A stretch of DNA of 64,000 nucleotides from Buchnera aphidicola (Drepanosiphum platanoidis) (GCF_964020165.1 NZ_OZ026537.1:248001-312000), one strand, 5' to 3'; counted from the first letter of the stretch, positions 1-9,224 are shown. Notes: generated by a model not told the origin, from the letters alone. A program made the numbers and translations.

Positions 1-425
1 TATTTATTGCTTCTGGAGCGTTTCAAACATCTTCCCCTTCAGATTTAATTCCTGAATTGCAAGGAAGATTACCTATAAAAGTAAATTTAAAAGCTCTAAC
101 AAAAAAAGACTTTGAAGAAATATTAACTAAACCAAAAATATCTATTACAATACAATATAAAGCTTTAATGAAAACCGAGTCTATAAAAATAAAATTTACG
201 AAAGATGGAATTAAAAAAATTGCAAAAACAGCATGGAAAATAAATGAATCTATGGAAAATATTGGAGCGCGACGTTTATATACAATTTTAGAAAAACTTA
301 TGGAAGATATTTCATATAATGTATTAGAAAATAAAGGTAAAAATATTAAAATAGATTCTAATTATGTAAACAAACATCTAAAATCTTTAATTTCTTCAGA
401 AGATTTAAGTAAATTTATATTATAA
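1..425 (+). CDS. hslU: HslU, ATPase subunit of HslUV protease (C-terminal part)
   Basis: Partial: the reading frame is open from the window edge (codons start at base 3), so only the last ~141 residues are here. HslU is the AAA+ unfoldase that feeds proteins to the HslV peptidase in the cytoplasm. Visible parts are the sensor-1 side (FIASGAFQ, then [12 protein letters not shown]), the sensor-2 helix ([19 protein letters not shown]) and the C-terminal tail ending DLSKFIL, which in the family docks into HslV. An initiation at base 57 would cut into the conserved domain and is not a real start. hslV should lie upstream outside the window. Confidence 0.95.
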   Translation, partial: FIASGAFQTSSPSDLIPELQGRLPIKVNLKALTKKDFEEILTKPKISITIQYKALMKTESIKIKFTKDGIKKIAKTAWKINESMENIGARRLYTILEKLMEDISYNVLENKGKNIKIDSNYVNKHLKSLISSEDLSKFIL

Positions 426-610
426 AATAATTTTTTTAAAAATTTTTTTAAAAAAATTACTATATTTATATATTAAATAAATATTAATATATAATTTATT
501 ATTTATATATTAATATTTAAAAATTTTTTATAATAATTTACAGTATAAATTAAAAATCATATAAATTATATGATCAAAAAAAAATTTTTAAATTTTTTTA
601 TGAGAAAATT

Positions 611-1363
611 ATGACTAATTGGATTCCAGCAAAAATACAAAAAATTAGATATTTTAATAACAAAAATCTTTTAAAAATCATTTTAACAGCAAAAATAGAT
701 TGTTTTATTGCTGGTCAATTTAGTAAAATATTAATAAAAAAAAAAAATAAAAATATTCAAAGAGCATATTCCTTTGTTAATGCTCCTAAAAAAAAAAAAA
801 TTGAATTTTATATTACATTAGTAAAAAAAGGAGAAATGAGTAATGAACTAAAAAATTTAAATGATACAGATAAAATATTTGTTTCAAAACAATCATTTGG
901 ATATTTTACATTAATAGAAATTAAAAAATCTTTTGAAAATTTATGGATGATTTCTACAGGAACTGGAATAGGACCATATTTATCAATATTACAAGAAAAA
1001 AAAAATTTACAAAAATTTAAAAAAATTATATTGATACAATCAGTCCGATATTTTTCAGATTTAATATATTTATCTAAAATAAAAAAATTAAAAAAAATAT
1101 ACAAAAAAAAATTAATTGTAAAAATTAGTATTAGTCGTGAAAAAAAAAAAAATTTTCTTAATAAAAGACTTACAAAATTATTAAAAAACAAATTTTTTGA
1201 AAAATCTTTAAATATTAAAATGAATAAAAAAAATTCTCATATTATGTTATGTGGAAATCCTAATATGGTTCAAGATGTACAAAAATGGCTAATAAATAAA
1301 AAAAAAATGACAAAAAATTTAAGAAAATTTCCAGGAAATATTACAATAGAAAAATATTGGTAA
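611..1363 (+). CDS. fpr: Ferredoxin/flavodoxin-NADP+ reductase
   Basis: FAD enzyme moving electrons between NADPH and ferredoxin or flavodoxin in the cytoplasm. About 250 residues, close to the usual ~248. The flavin-binding RAYSFVNAP lies near residues 54-62, the NADP-binding GTGIGPYLSIL in the middle, and the protein ends in the family-typical aromatic tail (TIEKYW). It likely supplies electrons to the Fdx encoded at 16248, though this link is inference. Two 13-base A-runs interrupt the coding sequence (788-800 and 1140-1152), yet the frame is intact as given. Confidence 0.93.
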   Translation: MTNWIPAKIQKIRYFNNKNLLKIILTAKIDCFIAGQFSKILIKKKNKNIQRAYSFVNAPKKKKIEFYITLVKKGEMSNELKNLNDTDKIFVSKQSFGYFTLIEIKKSFENLWMISTGTGIGPYLSILQEKKNLQKFKKIILIQSVRYFSDLIYLSKIKKLKKIYKKKLIVKISISREKKKNFLNKRLTKLLKNKFFEKSLNIKMNKKNSHIMLCGNPNMVQDVQKWLINKKKMTKNLRKFPGNITIEKYW

Positions 1364-1408
1364 ATAATAAAAAAATTTTTTAATATTGTTGTAAACTAAT
1401 ATTATTTT

Positions 1409-2413
1409 TTAACAATTTTCTATAGAAAAAGAAAGTACATTTTTAATATTTGTTTTTTTTAAAAATAACATTATTAATCTATCTAATCCTAAAGCAACAC
1501 CAGAACATTTAGGAAAATTTTTTGTTTTTAATGAACATAAAAAAAAATTATCTATTTTTCTTTCTTTAATATTATTTTTTTTTCTTTTAATATTATTTTT
1601 TAAAAATCTTTCTTTTTGTTCAACATAATTAGATAATTCATAAAATCCATTACCTAATTCTATTCCTTTAAAAAATAATTCGAATCTTTCACATACTTTT
1701 TTATTTTTTTTATTTATTTTTGACATTAAAGCTTGATCAGACGGATAATTATAAATAAAAATAGGAAATTTTTTTCCAAGATATGGCTCAATTCCTATCA
1801 TAAATAATATTTCTAACAAATCATTTTTATTTAGAAAATTATCTTTAATAAGATGGCAATGTTTTAATTCAATAATTTTATTTTTTAAATATTTTTTTTT
1901 ACATGTTAATGGATCAATATCTAAATATTTTTGAAATATTTTTTTATAAGAATATCTAACAGATTGAGGAAATTTAAAAACAATTATTAAAAATTCATTA
2001 ATTTCTTTCATTAAATCATAAATATTATAATTTGGTCTATACCATTCTAAAATAGTAAATTCAGGATTATGTAAAGTTCCACATTCATTATTTCTAAAAG
2101 ATTTACAAATTTGATAAATAGAATTATTTTTTTTATCATAAGATAAAAATCTTTTCATATGATATTCAGGACTAGTATTCAACCAATAATTTTTATTAAA
2201 AGAATTTTTTTTTTTATTATCATTTAAAAAAAATTTTGTTTTAAATTGATCTAAATAATATTCATTTACTTGAAATTGAGATAATAATGGAGTATCTAAT
2301 TCTATAAAATTTTTTTTATAAAAGAATTTTCTAATTTTAAAAAAAATTTTTGAACGTTTCACTAAATCTTTAACTTTCGATGTAGGTTTCCAAGATATTT
2401 TTTTATTTTTCAT
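1409..2413 (-). CDS. epmA: EF-P--(R)-beta-lysine ligase EpmA (GenX/PoxA/YjeA)
   Basis: A paralogue of class II lysyl-tRNA synthetase lacking the anticodon-binding domain. It attaches beta-lysine to Lys34 of elongation factor P. Length 334 residues, as in the family (~325). Motif 2 (FRNNECGTLHNPEFTILEW), the GIELGNGFYEL stretch and motif 3 (GVALGLDRLIMLF) are clear. Its substrate EF-P is encoded in this window at 38726 with the target lysine intact. The partner EpmB (lysine 2,3-aminomutase) is not in the window. Confidence 0.93.
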   Translation of the reverse strand: MKNKKISWKPTSKVKDLVKRSKIFFKIRKFFYKKNFIELDTPLLSQFQVNEYYLDQFKTKFFLNDNKKKNSFNKNYWLNTSPEYHMKRFLSYDKKNNSIYQICKSFRNNECGTLHNPEFTILEWYRPNYNIYDLMKEINEFLIIVFKFPQSVRYSYKKIFQKYLDIDPLTCKKKYLKNKIIELKHCHLIKDNFLNKNDLLEILFMIGIEPYLGKKFPIFIYNYPSDQALMSKINKKNKKVCERFELFFKGIELGNGFYELSNYVEQKERFLKNNIKRKKNNIKERKIDNFFLCSLKTKNFPKCSGVALGLDRLIMLFLKKTNIKNVLSFSIENC

Positions 2414-2448
2414 ATTTTAATGTTTTTTATACTATTAAAATTTATTTA

Positions 2449-2495
2449 TTAAAATCAGAATATAATAAGTTTTATTTATTATATTCTGATTTTAA
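2449..2495 (-). terminator. 20-bp perfect hairpin between the orphan gene and epmA
   Basis: Arms at 2449-2468 and 2476-2495 are exactly complementary with a 7-base loop (gttttat). The stem is AT-rich but includes the cag/ctg pairs. On the minus strand it lies after the stop of the orphan gene (2725) and about 35 bases before the start of epmA (2413), and is followed by a T-rich stretch. It most probably ends or attenuates the upstream transcript. The rest of the 311-bp gap (2414-2724) holds a smaller stem, ttaatct-aag-agattaa at 2514-2530, and nothing else recognisable. Confidence 0.6.
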
Positions 2496-2724
2496 AATTA
2501 ATAATTATTTTAATTAATCTAAGAGATTAAAATAATAAAATAAAATTTTTTATAATTTATATTTTTAATTATATAAATTAAAGATATCTAAATTATAAAA
2601 AAAAAGCATTTAACTTTTTAATATTTAAAAAAAATTTTTTAAAAAGAAAATTTTTATTAATAGAGCTAATTTAATTAAAAATTTTTATTTATTTTAAAAC
2701 TTTTAAATTTTATTTTATAATTTA

Positions 2725-3678
2725 TTATTCATTATTAATATTTTTGTTATAAAAATTTATAAAATCAAAAAAAGCACTATTTTCTTCATTACAAGTGTTT
2801 ACAATATTATTTATACTTTTTTCGATTTTATTATTAAATTTCTTATTTTCAAAAATTTTTTTACTTTCATTTATAATTTTAATTCCATCATTTTTTATAT
2901 TGTCGGATAATGTAGCTAAATGAAAAGGAAACTTTTTATAATCAAAATTTTTTGAAAAATTTAATTTATTTAAATCATTTGATAATAATAACTGAATTAC
3001 TATAGATTTATCTTTATTATTTAAATGAACCATTTTTTCCCAATAATTTTCTAAAAAATTAAATCCGTGATCAAAAATTTTAATTTCTTCTTTTAATAAA
3101 TTCCCAAAAAATGGCATTTTTTTAGAAAATTTATCTATTTCAGAGGCACTGAATAACATTTTGTATTTGTCAAATAAACGTGTTAAATTATGAAAAGCTA
3201 TTTTTTTTAAAAAAATATTATTATCGGAAAAATTACATAATATTTTTAAATTTTTAAATAAATTTATAATATAATATGAAGATAAATGCTCAATATTTTC
3301 GATAAATTTTATATCTTTATCTAAAGAATTATTAAAATTATTATTAAAAGATTCATTTTTTAATTCTTGAGCTAAATCATTTAAAGATTCTGTCAACTTA
3401 TTTTGAATAATATCCAATATATTAAATACTTTTTCTTGATTTTTAGGAGTACATAAATTTTTTATAGATTGATCTAAATTTTTGTGTTGAAGAATATTAA
3501 TAATATTAGCAAAATCATTTTTTGAAATTGAAAATACATTTTCTTGATCTTCAACTGAAGATAACTCAACTTTATTTAAAGATTCATTCTGTATTGTATT
3601 TATTCCTTGTATATTATTTTTAGTATTATTCACACAAGTTACAAAATTATTAATTTTCATGTTTGAAAAATTAGACAT
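2725..3678 (-). CDS. Unrecognised orphan protein, 317 aa
   Basis: I do not recognise the family. The frame is 317 codons, intact, with less homopolymeric lysine than the neighbours and many Asn, Ser, Asp and Glu residues. No signal peptide, membrane segment, catalytic motif or nucleotide-binding loop is visible, and it looks mostly helical. Two similar segments follow each other near the N-terminus: DQENVFSISKNDFANIINIL (about 45-64) and NQEKVFNILDIIQNKL (about 80-95), a possible diverged repeat. It sits between epmA and rsmJ, where Buchnera genomes, as I recall, carry lineage-restricted yba-type genes; identity with one of those is a guess. Long intactness in a decaying genome argues it is functional. 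Confidence 0.7.
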   Translation of the reverse strand: MSNFSNMKINNFVTCVNNTKNNIQGINTIQNESLNKVELSSVEDQENVFSISKNDFANIINILQHKNLDQSIKNLCTPKNQEKVFNILDIIQNKLTESLNDLAQELKNESFNNNFNNSLDKDIKFIENIEHLSSYYIINLFKNLKILCNFSDNNIFLKKIAFHNLTRLFDKYKMLFSASEIDKFSKKMPFFGNLLKEEIKIFDHGFNFLENYWEKMVHLNNKDKSIVIQLLLSNDLNKLNFSKNFDYKKFPFHLATLSDNIKNDGIKIINESKKIFENKKFNNKIEKSINNIVNTCNEENSAFFDFINFYNKNINNE

Positions 3679-4048
3679 ATTTTAGAATTACCTCAACTAA
3701 AATGTTATTGTGTAAAAAATAAAAATAATTTTAAAAAATGTAGAACTTTTTTTTAATTTAATTTAATATATATTTATATACAAAACTATATTAAAATAAT
3801 TATTTTTAAAATATTCTATAATTAGAAATTTTAATATTATAAAATTAAAAAATAAAAAATTTTTTAATTATTCAAATATTAATAAATTATTTAATTCAAT
3901 AAAATAATATTATAAAATTATAAAATATAAAAGAATAGTATTTTTTATAAAATACTTTAAAAAATTAAAAAAATTATTTATATATAAATAATTTTATTCT
4001 TTTATCTTAAAATTATTTTATTAACAATTAAAATACATAAAAAATATT
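3679..4048. other. Divergent intergenic region with nested inverted repeats
   Basis: A 370-bp gap between the start of the minus-strand orphan gene and plus-strand rsmJ, so it must hold both promoters. No gene is seen. It contains an inverted repeat with 11-bp arms (ataaaagaata at 3927-3937, tattcttttat at 3995-4005) enclosing a tight hairpin with 8-bp arms (agtatttt 3937-3944, aaaatact 3949-3956). Base composition is so AT-rich that some of this may be chance. Confidence 0.45.
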
Positions 4049-4798
4049 ATGATTACAATCAAAAAAAAAAAAATAAAGAACAAAAATAATTTGATAAATT
4101 GGTTTAAAAATTGGAAAATTTTAAATTGCATAAATTCTAATATAAATTTAAAAATAAAAAATTCTAAAATTGTTTTAGAATCTAAATTAAATAAAAAAAT
4201 AGAAAATTTTAATATTGATTTTAAATCTAAAAAATTAAATTATCGTATTAAAAATAAAAAAAATCTTTATAAAGAAAAATTAATTCAAGCTATAGGTTTA
4301 AAAAATAAAAAAAAATATATATTTGATTTAACAGCTGGTTGTGGAACAGATTCTTTTTTACTAGTATCCTCAGGATTTAAAGTAATAATGATAGAAAAAA
4401 ATCCAATTATTTCATATTTTTTATCTAAAGCATTAAAAAAAATTTATAAAAATAAAAAGTATGGATCTTTTTACAAAAAAAATTTAAAATTTTATTGTAA
4501 TAATTCTTTAAAATTATTAAAAAAAAAAAAAATAAACCCAAAAATTATTTATTTAGATCCAATGTTTAAAACATATAATCATAAATCTTTACCGAAAAAA
4601 AATATATATTTTTTAAGAAAAATTACAAAATTTGATATATTCCAAACTAAAAAATTACTTATAGAATCTATAAAAATTGCAAAAAAAGTAATTATTAAAA
4701 GATTTTTTAAAGATAAAAAATTGTTAAATATAAAACCAAAAAATATAATTTATAGTAAAAAAAAAAAATATAGATTTGAAATTTATAAAAAAATATAA
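4049..4798 (+). CDS. rsmJ: 16S rRNA m2G1516 methyltransferase RsmJ (YhiQ)
   Basis: SAM-dependent enzyme that methylates guanine 1516 of 16S rRNA. At 249 residues it matches the family. The SAM-binding loop is FDLTAGCGTDSFLLVSSGF (about 94-112), followed by the acidic ribose-binding IEKNP. The catalytic-type motif IYLDPMF is near residue 170. The N-terminal 85 residues are very Lys/Asn-rich and poorly conserved. The neighbouring transporter gene converges on it (4819, minus strand). Confidence 0.9.
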   Translation: MITIKKKKIKNKNNLINWFKNWKILNCINSNINLKIKNSKIVLESKLNKKIENFNIDFKSKKLNYRIKNKKNLYKEKLIQAIGLKNKKKYIFDLTAGCGTDSFLLVSSGFKVIMIEKNPIISYFLSKALKKIYKNKKYGSFYKKNLKFYCNNSLKLLKKKKINPKIIYLDPMFKTYNHKSLPKKNIYFLRKITKFDIFQTKKLLIESIKIAKKVIIKRFFKDKKLLNIKPKNIIYSKKKKYRFEIYKKI

Positions 4799-4818
4799 AT
4801 TTTATATAAAAATATTTT

Positions 4819-6006
4819 TTATTTTATTAATTTTTTTAATCTTAAAATTGCTATAATACTAATTAATAAACATATTGTTAAAAATTCAATTACTCCAAAC
4901 CAATCAAATTTAAACCAAATATATCCATTTAAAGTTCCTAAAATACTAGCTCCCATATAATAAAAAAAGAAATATAATGGAGAAATAAAAATTTTAAATT
5001 TTAAAGAAAAATAACTTACTAAATTGCTAATAACAGAATGACATAAAAAAAATCCTGAAGAAAATAATAATAAGCCAAAAAAAATAATTAATAAATAATT
5101 CCAAAATGTTAAAAATAAACCTATTATCATTAAAATTAAAGATATTATTAAAATTTTAAAAATTCCATTTTTTTTAACTAAATTACTAGATTTTTGAGAA
5201 AAATATATACCTACTAAATAAATTGAAGAAATAAAACTAATAGACTTAGAACTTAAATGAAAAGGCATTATAGATAATCTATAATTTATATAATTAAATA
5301 CAGCTACAAAAGAACCCATTGTGAAAAAACCAATAATAAATAACAAAACTATTTTTTCATTTGTAATTTGAAATAAAAAATTATCTTTTAAAGATTTTAA
5401 AGTAATATTCGAACTTTTAAAATTTTTAGATTCTGGAAGGTAGTAATAAAATATTATTATTAAAAAAAAAGAAAATAATCCAATTAATAAAAATAAAATT
5501 TTCCAAGAAAAATAATGTATTCCAATACTACTAAATAATCTACCTGAAAATCCTCCAATAGTATTTCCACTGATATATAATCCAATAGATTTAGATAAAG
5601 AAGAAGCATCTATTTCTTCACTTAAATAAATTATTGAAATAGGTGTTACTCCACTTAAAAAAAATCCAACTAAAGCTCTAAACAAAATTATTTGATTCCA
5701 AGAATTTGCAAAAATTGAAAAAAAAGTAAATAATATTGATAAGAGTAAAGATAAAAAAATTACTTTTTTTCTTCCAAAAAAATCTGCTAAAAAACTAGAA
5801 AACAAAGTTCCAATAGCCATACATGCGGTAGAAACTGATAGTGATAAACTACTTTCTATAGGACTCAAATAAAATTTTTTTGAAAAAAATGATAAAATAG
5901 GTTGAGAAAAATATAACATAAAAAAATTTGAAAAACCAGCTAAAAATAAAGCAAAAATAATTTTTTCAAAATTTTTATTTTTTTTTTTTTTATATTTTTT
6001 TTTCAT
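4819..6006 (-). CDS. ynfM: MFS transporter, YnfM type
   Basis: Inner-membrane major facilitator of 395 residues with about 12 hydrophobic helices. The MFS loop motif between helices 2 and 3 (LADFFGRKKVIFLS, about 74-87) is intact, as is an FRALVGFF helix-4 motif. The short N-terminal tail is almost all Lys/Asn and coded by a 14-base A-run (5978-5991 as T on the plus strand). The substrate is unknown. It is one of few secondary transporters kept in Buchnera genomes, so a role in exchange with the host is plausible but inferred. Confidence 0.85.
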   Translation of the reverse strand: MKKKYKKKKNKNFEKIIFALFLAGFSNFFMLYFSQPILSFFSKKFYLSPIESSLSLSVSTACMAIGTLFSSFLADFFGRKKVIFLSLLLSILFTFFSIFANSWNQIILFRALVGFFLSGVTPISIIYLSEEIDASSLSKSIGLYISGNTIGGFSGRLFSSIGIHYFSWKILFLLIGLFSFFLIIIFYYYLPESKNFKSSNITLKSLKDNFLFQITNEKIVLLFIIGFFTMGSFVAVFNYINYRLSIMPFHLSSKSISFISSIYLVGIYFSQKSSNLVKKNGIFKILIISLILMIIGLFLTFWNYLLIIFFGLLLFSSGFFLCHSVISNLVSYFSLKFKIFISPLYFFFYYMGASILGTLNGYIWFKFDWFGVIEFLTICLLISIIAILRLKKLIK

Positions 6007-6082
6007 AAATTCTTAACTAAAATAAATAATAAATAATAATATTTTTTTATAAAAATATATAAATTTTATAAAAAAATTTTAA

Positions 6083-6928
6083 TTAAATATAAAAAAATCC
6101 ATCGTATACATGAAAAACTGGACCAGTCACATAAATACAATCATTTTTTTTTTTCCATTCTACTTCTAAATTTCCACCTAATAAATTTACACAAATTTTT
6201 TTTCTTTTTAATATTTTATTTAATATTCCAGAAACTACAGAAGCGCATGCCCCACTTCCACAAGATTGTGTTTCACCTACTCCTCTTTCATAAATTCTTA
6301 AAAAAATTTTTTTATTATTTAAAATTTTCATAAAATTTACATTTGTTTTATTAGGAAAAAATTTATGACTTTCAATAAAAGAACCTATTTTCTGTATATT
6401 CAATTTTTTAAAATTTTTAACTTGAAGAACACAATGAGGATTACCTACTGATAGAACATCAAAAAAATATTTTTTATTTTCTAATTTTATAAAATATTTT
6501 TTATATTTTTTATTTTTTTTTCCAATAAAAGGAATTTTGTTTAAATTAAAAATAGGTTTTCCAATATTTAACGTTACTAATTTATTTGATTGAATTAAAA
6601 CAGACATAATTCGATTTTTTGTTTGTATAGAAATTTTTTTATTTTTTGAAAAACCTTTTATAAATAAAAATTTAGCAAAACAACGTGCTCCATTTCCACA
6701 TTGAGATACTTCCGTTCCATCAGCATTAAAAATTCTATAAAAAAAATCTGCATTTTTATTTTTTGATGATTCAACAATTAATAATTGATCAAAACCTATT
6801 CCTAATTTTCTATTAGATAAAGATTTAATTAAAGATGAAGAATAACAAAAGTTTTGAGTTAAATTTTCTAAAATAACAAAATCATTTCCTAAAGATTGCA
6901 TTTTAGAAAAAAATATTTTTTTTTTCAT
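6083..6928 (-). CDS. dapF: Diaminopimelate epimerase
   Basis: Converts LL- to meso-diaminopimelate, the last step before lysine and also a peptidoglycan precursor. Length 281 residues (family ~274). Both catalytic cysteines are in their signatures: CGNGARC (about 77-83) and CGSGACASV (about 223-231). The N-terminal FSKMQSLGNDFV motif supports the ATG chosen. In the symbiosis this enzyme serves the supply of lysine, an amino acid the host insect needs. Confidence 0.96.
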   Translation of the reverse strand: MKKKIFFSKMQSLGNDFVILENLTQNFCYSSSLIKSLSNRKLGIGFDQLLIVESSKNKNADFFYRIFNADGTEVSQCGNGARCFAKFLFIKGFSKNKKISIQTKNRIMSVLIQSNKLVTLNIGKPIFNLNKIPFIGKKNKKYKKYFIKLENKKYFFDVLSVGNPHCVLQVKNFKKLNIQKIGSFIESHKFFPNKTNVNFMKILNNKKIFLRIYERGVGETQSCGSGACASVVSGILNKILKRKKICVNLLGGNLEVEWKKKNDCIYVTGPVFHVYDGFFYI

Positions 6929-7117
6929 ATTTTAAACTATATTTTAGTTAATATATTATAATATTATAAAATTTATTTAATTTTTTAAATTAAAAAATTA
7001 ATTTTAAACAATAAAATAAAAATAATTTTAATTATATTTATACTATTTATTATTAAAATTTATTTAAAAAATATAAAAAGTTAAAAATATTAAAATTTTA
7101 ATAAATTGGAAAATAAA

Positions 7118-7471
7118 ATGATTCAATATAATAAAAAAAATAATTTTGATCAAAAATTTTATAAAATTATTTTAAAAATAGAAAAAAATATAGATTTATT
7201 TTTAAAAATATTTAAACTTAAAAACGTTGATTATGAAAACAAAAACAATTTAATGAAAATAAAATTTTTTAAAAAAAAACAAAAAATTATTATTAGTAAA
7301 CAAAGTTTTTTAAAACAAATTTGGATAGCAACATCAAAAAATGGATATCATTTTAAATATTTTAAAAAAAAAAATAAATGGATTTGTATTAGATCAAAAT
7401 ATGAATTATCAGAATTATTAAAAAAAATTTTTTTTAAATATACAAAAAAAAATTTTTTTATAAATATTTAA
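7118..7471 (+). CDS. cyaY: Frataxin-like iron-sulfur assembly protein CyaY
   Basis: Bacterial frataxin that modulates IscS-IscU cluster assembly. I chose the ATG at 7118; an in-frame TTG four codons upstream (7106) is possible but less likely by alignment with known CyaY. The diagnostic part is LKQIWIATSKNGYHFKYF followed by WICIRS, matching the family's HQVWLAT...GYHF...WICDRS. The acidic ridge of helix 1 and strand 1, which binds iron and IscS in E. coli, is largely replaced by Lys, Asn and Ile here. The partner isc genes are at 13877-16580. Confidence 0.85.
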   Translation: MIQYNKKNNFDQKFYKIILKIEKNIDLFLKIFKLKNVDYENKNNLMKIKFFKKKQKIIISKQSFLKQIWIATSKNGYHFKYFKKKNKWICIRSKYELSELLKKIFFKYTKKNFFINI

Positions 7472-7495
7472 ATTAAAAAAAAAATTATATTTTTA

Positions 7496-7569
7496 TCGGC
7501 GAAAGAGGATTTGAACCTCTGACCTACTGGTCCCAAACCAGTTGCGCTACCAAGCTGCGCTATTCGCCG
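7496..7569 (-). tRNA. proM: tRNA-Pro (UGG)
   Basis: Full cloverleaf on the minus strand. The anticodon arm ACTGG-TTTGGGA-CCAGT carries anticodon UGG, the T arm is AGAGG-TTCAAAT-CCTCT, and the acceptor CGGCGAA pairs with TTCGCCG. It is nearly identical to E. coli proM. CCA is not encoded. It is the last of a minus-strand Arg-His-Pro cluster, the E. coli argX-hisR-leuT-proM order without leuT. Confidence 0.96.
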
Positions 7570-7603
7570 AAAAAAATTTTTAAATATTAAAAAAATTTTT
7601 TTT

Positions 7604-7680
7604 TGGGGTGGTTAATGGGAATTGAACCCATGACCGCTGGAACCACAATCCAGAGCTCTACCAATTGAGCTATAACCACC
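7604..7680 (-). tRNA. hisR: tRNA-His (GUG), CCA encoded
   Basis: Anticodon arm CTGGA-TTGTGGT-TCCAG gives anticodon GUG. The acceptor starts with the extra 5' G that pairs with C73, the histidine identity element. The 3' end reads CACCCCA, so the CCA tail (7604-7606 on the complement) is encoded, unlike the other tRNAs in this window. It is 34 bp from tRNA-Pro. Confidence 0.96.
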
Positions 7681-7848
7681 ATAAAAAAAATTTTTTTAAA
7701 TAAATTTTTTTAATAAATTATTTTAAAAAAAATAAAATAAATATATTTATTAATAAAACATTTTAAAAAAAATTTATTATTAAAAATTAATATTAATATT
7801 TAATTATAATTTTATAATTAATTTAAATTTATTGCAACTTTTTTTTTA

Positions 7849-7923
7849 TGCGCTTGACAGGATTTGAACCTGCGACCTTTACTTTCGGAAAGCAATGCTC
7901 TATCCACACTAAGCTACAAGCGC
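7849..7923 (-). tRNA. argX: tRNA-Arg (CCG)
   Basis: Anticodon arm TTGCT-TTCCGAA-AGTAA gives anticodon CCG. The acceptor GCGCTTG pairs with CAAGCGC and the discriminator is A. The D loop is one base longer than in E. coli argX. First of the Arg-His-Pro series on the minus strand, separated from tRNA-His by 168 bp of AT-rich spacer with no visible gene. Confidence 0.95.
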
Positions 7924-7961
7924 TTTTAAATTTTTCATTTTTTTATAAAAAAATGAAAATT

Positions 7962-9224
7962 TTATGAAGATCTTTTCATCATATTAAAAAATTCATCATT
8001 TGTTTTTGTCATTGAAAGTTTATTAATCAAAAATTCCATTGCATCAATTTCTCCCATAGGATGTATAATTTTTCTTAAAATCCACATTTTTTGCAATTCA
8101 TTAGGAAGTGTAAGAAGCTCTTCTTTTCTAGTTCCTGATCTATTATAATCAATAGCTGGAAATACTCTTTTTTCTGCTATTTTACGAGATAATGGCAATT
8201 CCATATTTCCTGTTCCTTTAAATTCTTCATATATCACTTCATCCATTTTTGAACCAGTATCTATTAAAGCTGTAGCTATAATTGTTAAACTACCCCCTTC
8301 TTCTACATTTCTAGCTGCACCAAAAAATCTTTTTGGTCTATGTAAAGCATTAGCATCTACCCCTCCAGTAAGAACTTTTCCTGATGAAGGAGCTACAGTA
8401 TTATATGCTCTTGCTAATCTGGTGATTGAATCTAATAAGATAATTACATCTTTTTTATGTTCTACTAATCTTTTCGCTTTTTCAATTACCATTTCTGAAA
8501 CTTGAACATGCCTAGAAGCAGGTTCATCAAAAGTAGAAGCTATTACTTCTCCCTTTACTAATTTTCTCATTTCTGTAACTTCTTCTGGTCTTTCATCAAT
8601 TAATAAAACCATTAACACACATTCTGGGTGATTGTGAGCAATACTCTGAGCAATGTTTTGCAACAACATAGTTTTACCAGCTTTAGGAGGCGCAACAATT
8701 AACCCTCTTTGGCCTCTACCAATTGGAGAAGCTAAATCTAATACTCTAGCTGTTAAATCTTCTGTAGATCCATTTCCTCTTTCCATTCTCAATCTAGAAT
8801 TTGCGTGTGATGGAGTTAAATTTTCGAATAAAATTTTACTTCTAGCATTTTCAGGTTGATCATAATTTACTTTATTCACTTTTAACAAAGCAAAATATCT
8901 TTCTCCATCTTTTGGAGGTCTAATTTTTCCTGATATAGTATCTCCTGTTCTTAAATTAAATCTTCTAATTTGACTAGGAGAAACATAAATATCATCTGGG
9001 CCTGCTAAATATGAACTATCTGAAGATCTTAAAAATCCAAAACCATCTTGTAATATTTCTAAAACTCCATCTCCAAAAATATCTTCTCCACTTTTTGAGT
9101 GCTGCTTTAAAATAGCAAAAATAATATCTTGCCTTCTCATTCTAGCTAAATGTCCTAATCCTATTTTTTTGCCAAGCATAATTAATTTAGTAACTAATGT
9201 ATTTTTTAGAGTAGTAAGATTCAT
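7962..9224 (-). CDS. rho: Transcription termination factor Rho
   Basis: Hexameric RNA helicase ending transcription at Rho-dependent sites. Length 420 residues (E. coli 419), one of the best-conserved genes here. The RNA-binding cold-shock-like fold includes GFGFLRS (about 60-66). The P-loop is [10 protein letters not shown] (about 178-187), the Walker B region [16 protein letters not shown], and the secondary RNA-binding loop lies around [15 protein letters not shown]. Codon use is less AT-skewed than that of most neighbours, as expected for a highly constrained protein. Confidence 0.98.
   Translation of the reverse strand: MNLTTLKNTLVTKLIMLGKKIGLGHLARMRRQDIIFAILKQHSKSGEDIFGDGVLEILQDGFGFLRSSDSSYLAGPDDIYVSPSQIRRFNLRTGDTISGKIRPPKDGERYFALLKVNKVNYDQPENARSKILFENLTPSHANSRLRMERGNGSTEDLTARVLDLASPIGRGQRGLIVAPPKAGKTMLLQNIAQSIAHNHPECVLMVLLIDERPEEVTEMRKLVKGEVIASTFDEPASRHVQVSEMVIEKAKRLVEHKKDVIILLDSITRLARAYNTVAPSSGKVLTGGVDANALHRPKRFFGAARNVEEGGSLTIIATALIDTGSKMDEVIYEEFKGTGNMELPLSRKIAEKRVFPAIDYNRSGTRKEELLTLPNELQKMWILRKIIHPMGEIDAMEFLINKLSMTKTNDEFFNMMKRSS

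Noticed and set aside
808..1191. 127-codon frame antisense to fpr, and similar frames opposite rho, rpoB, groEL, nusG and others
   Set aside because: They mirror conserved genes on the other strand, have no ribosome-binding site or recognisable motif, and follow from the composition.
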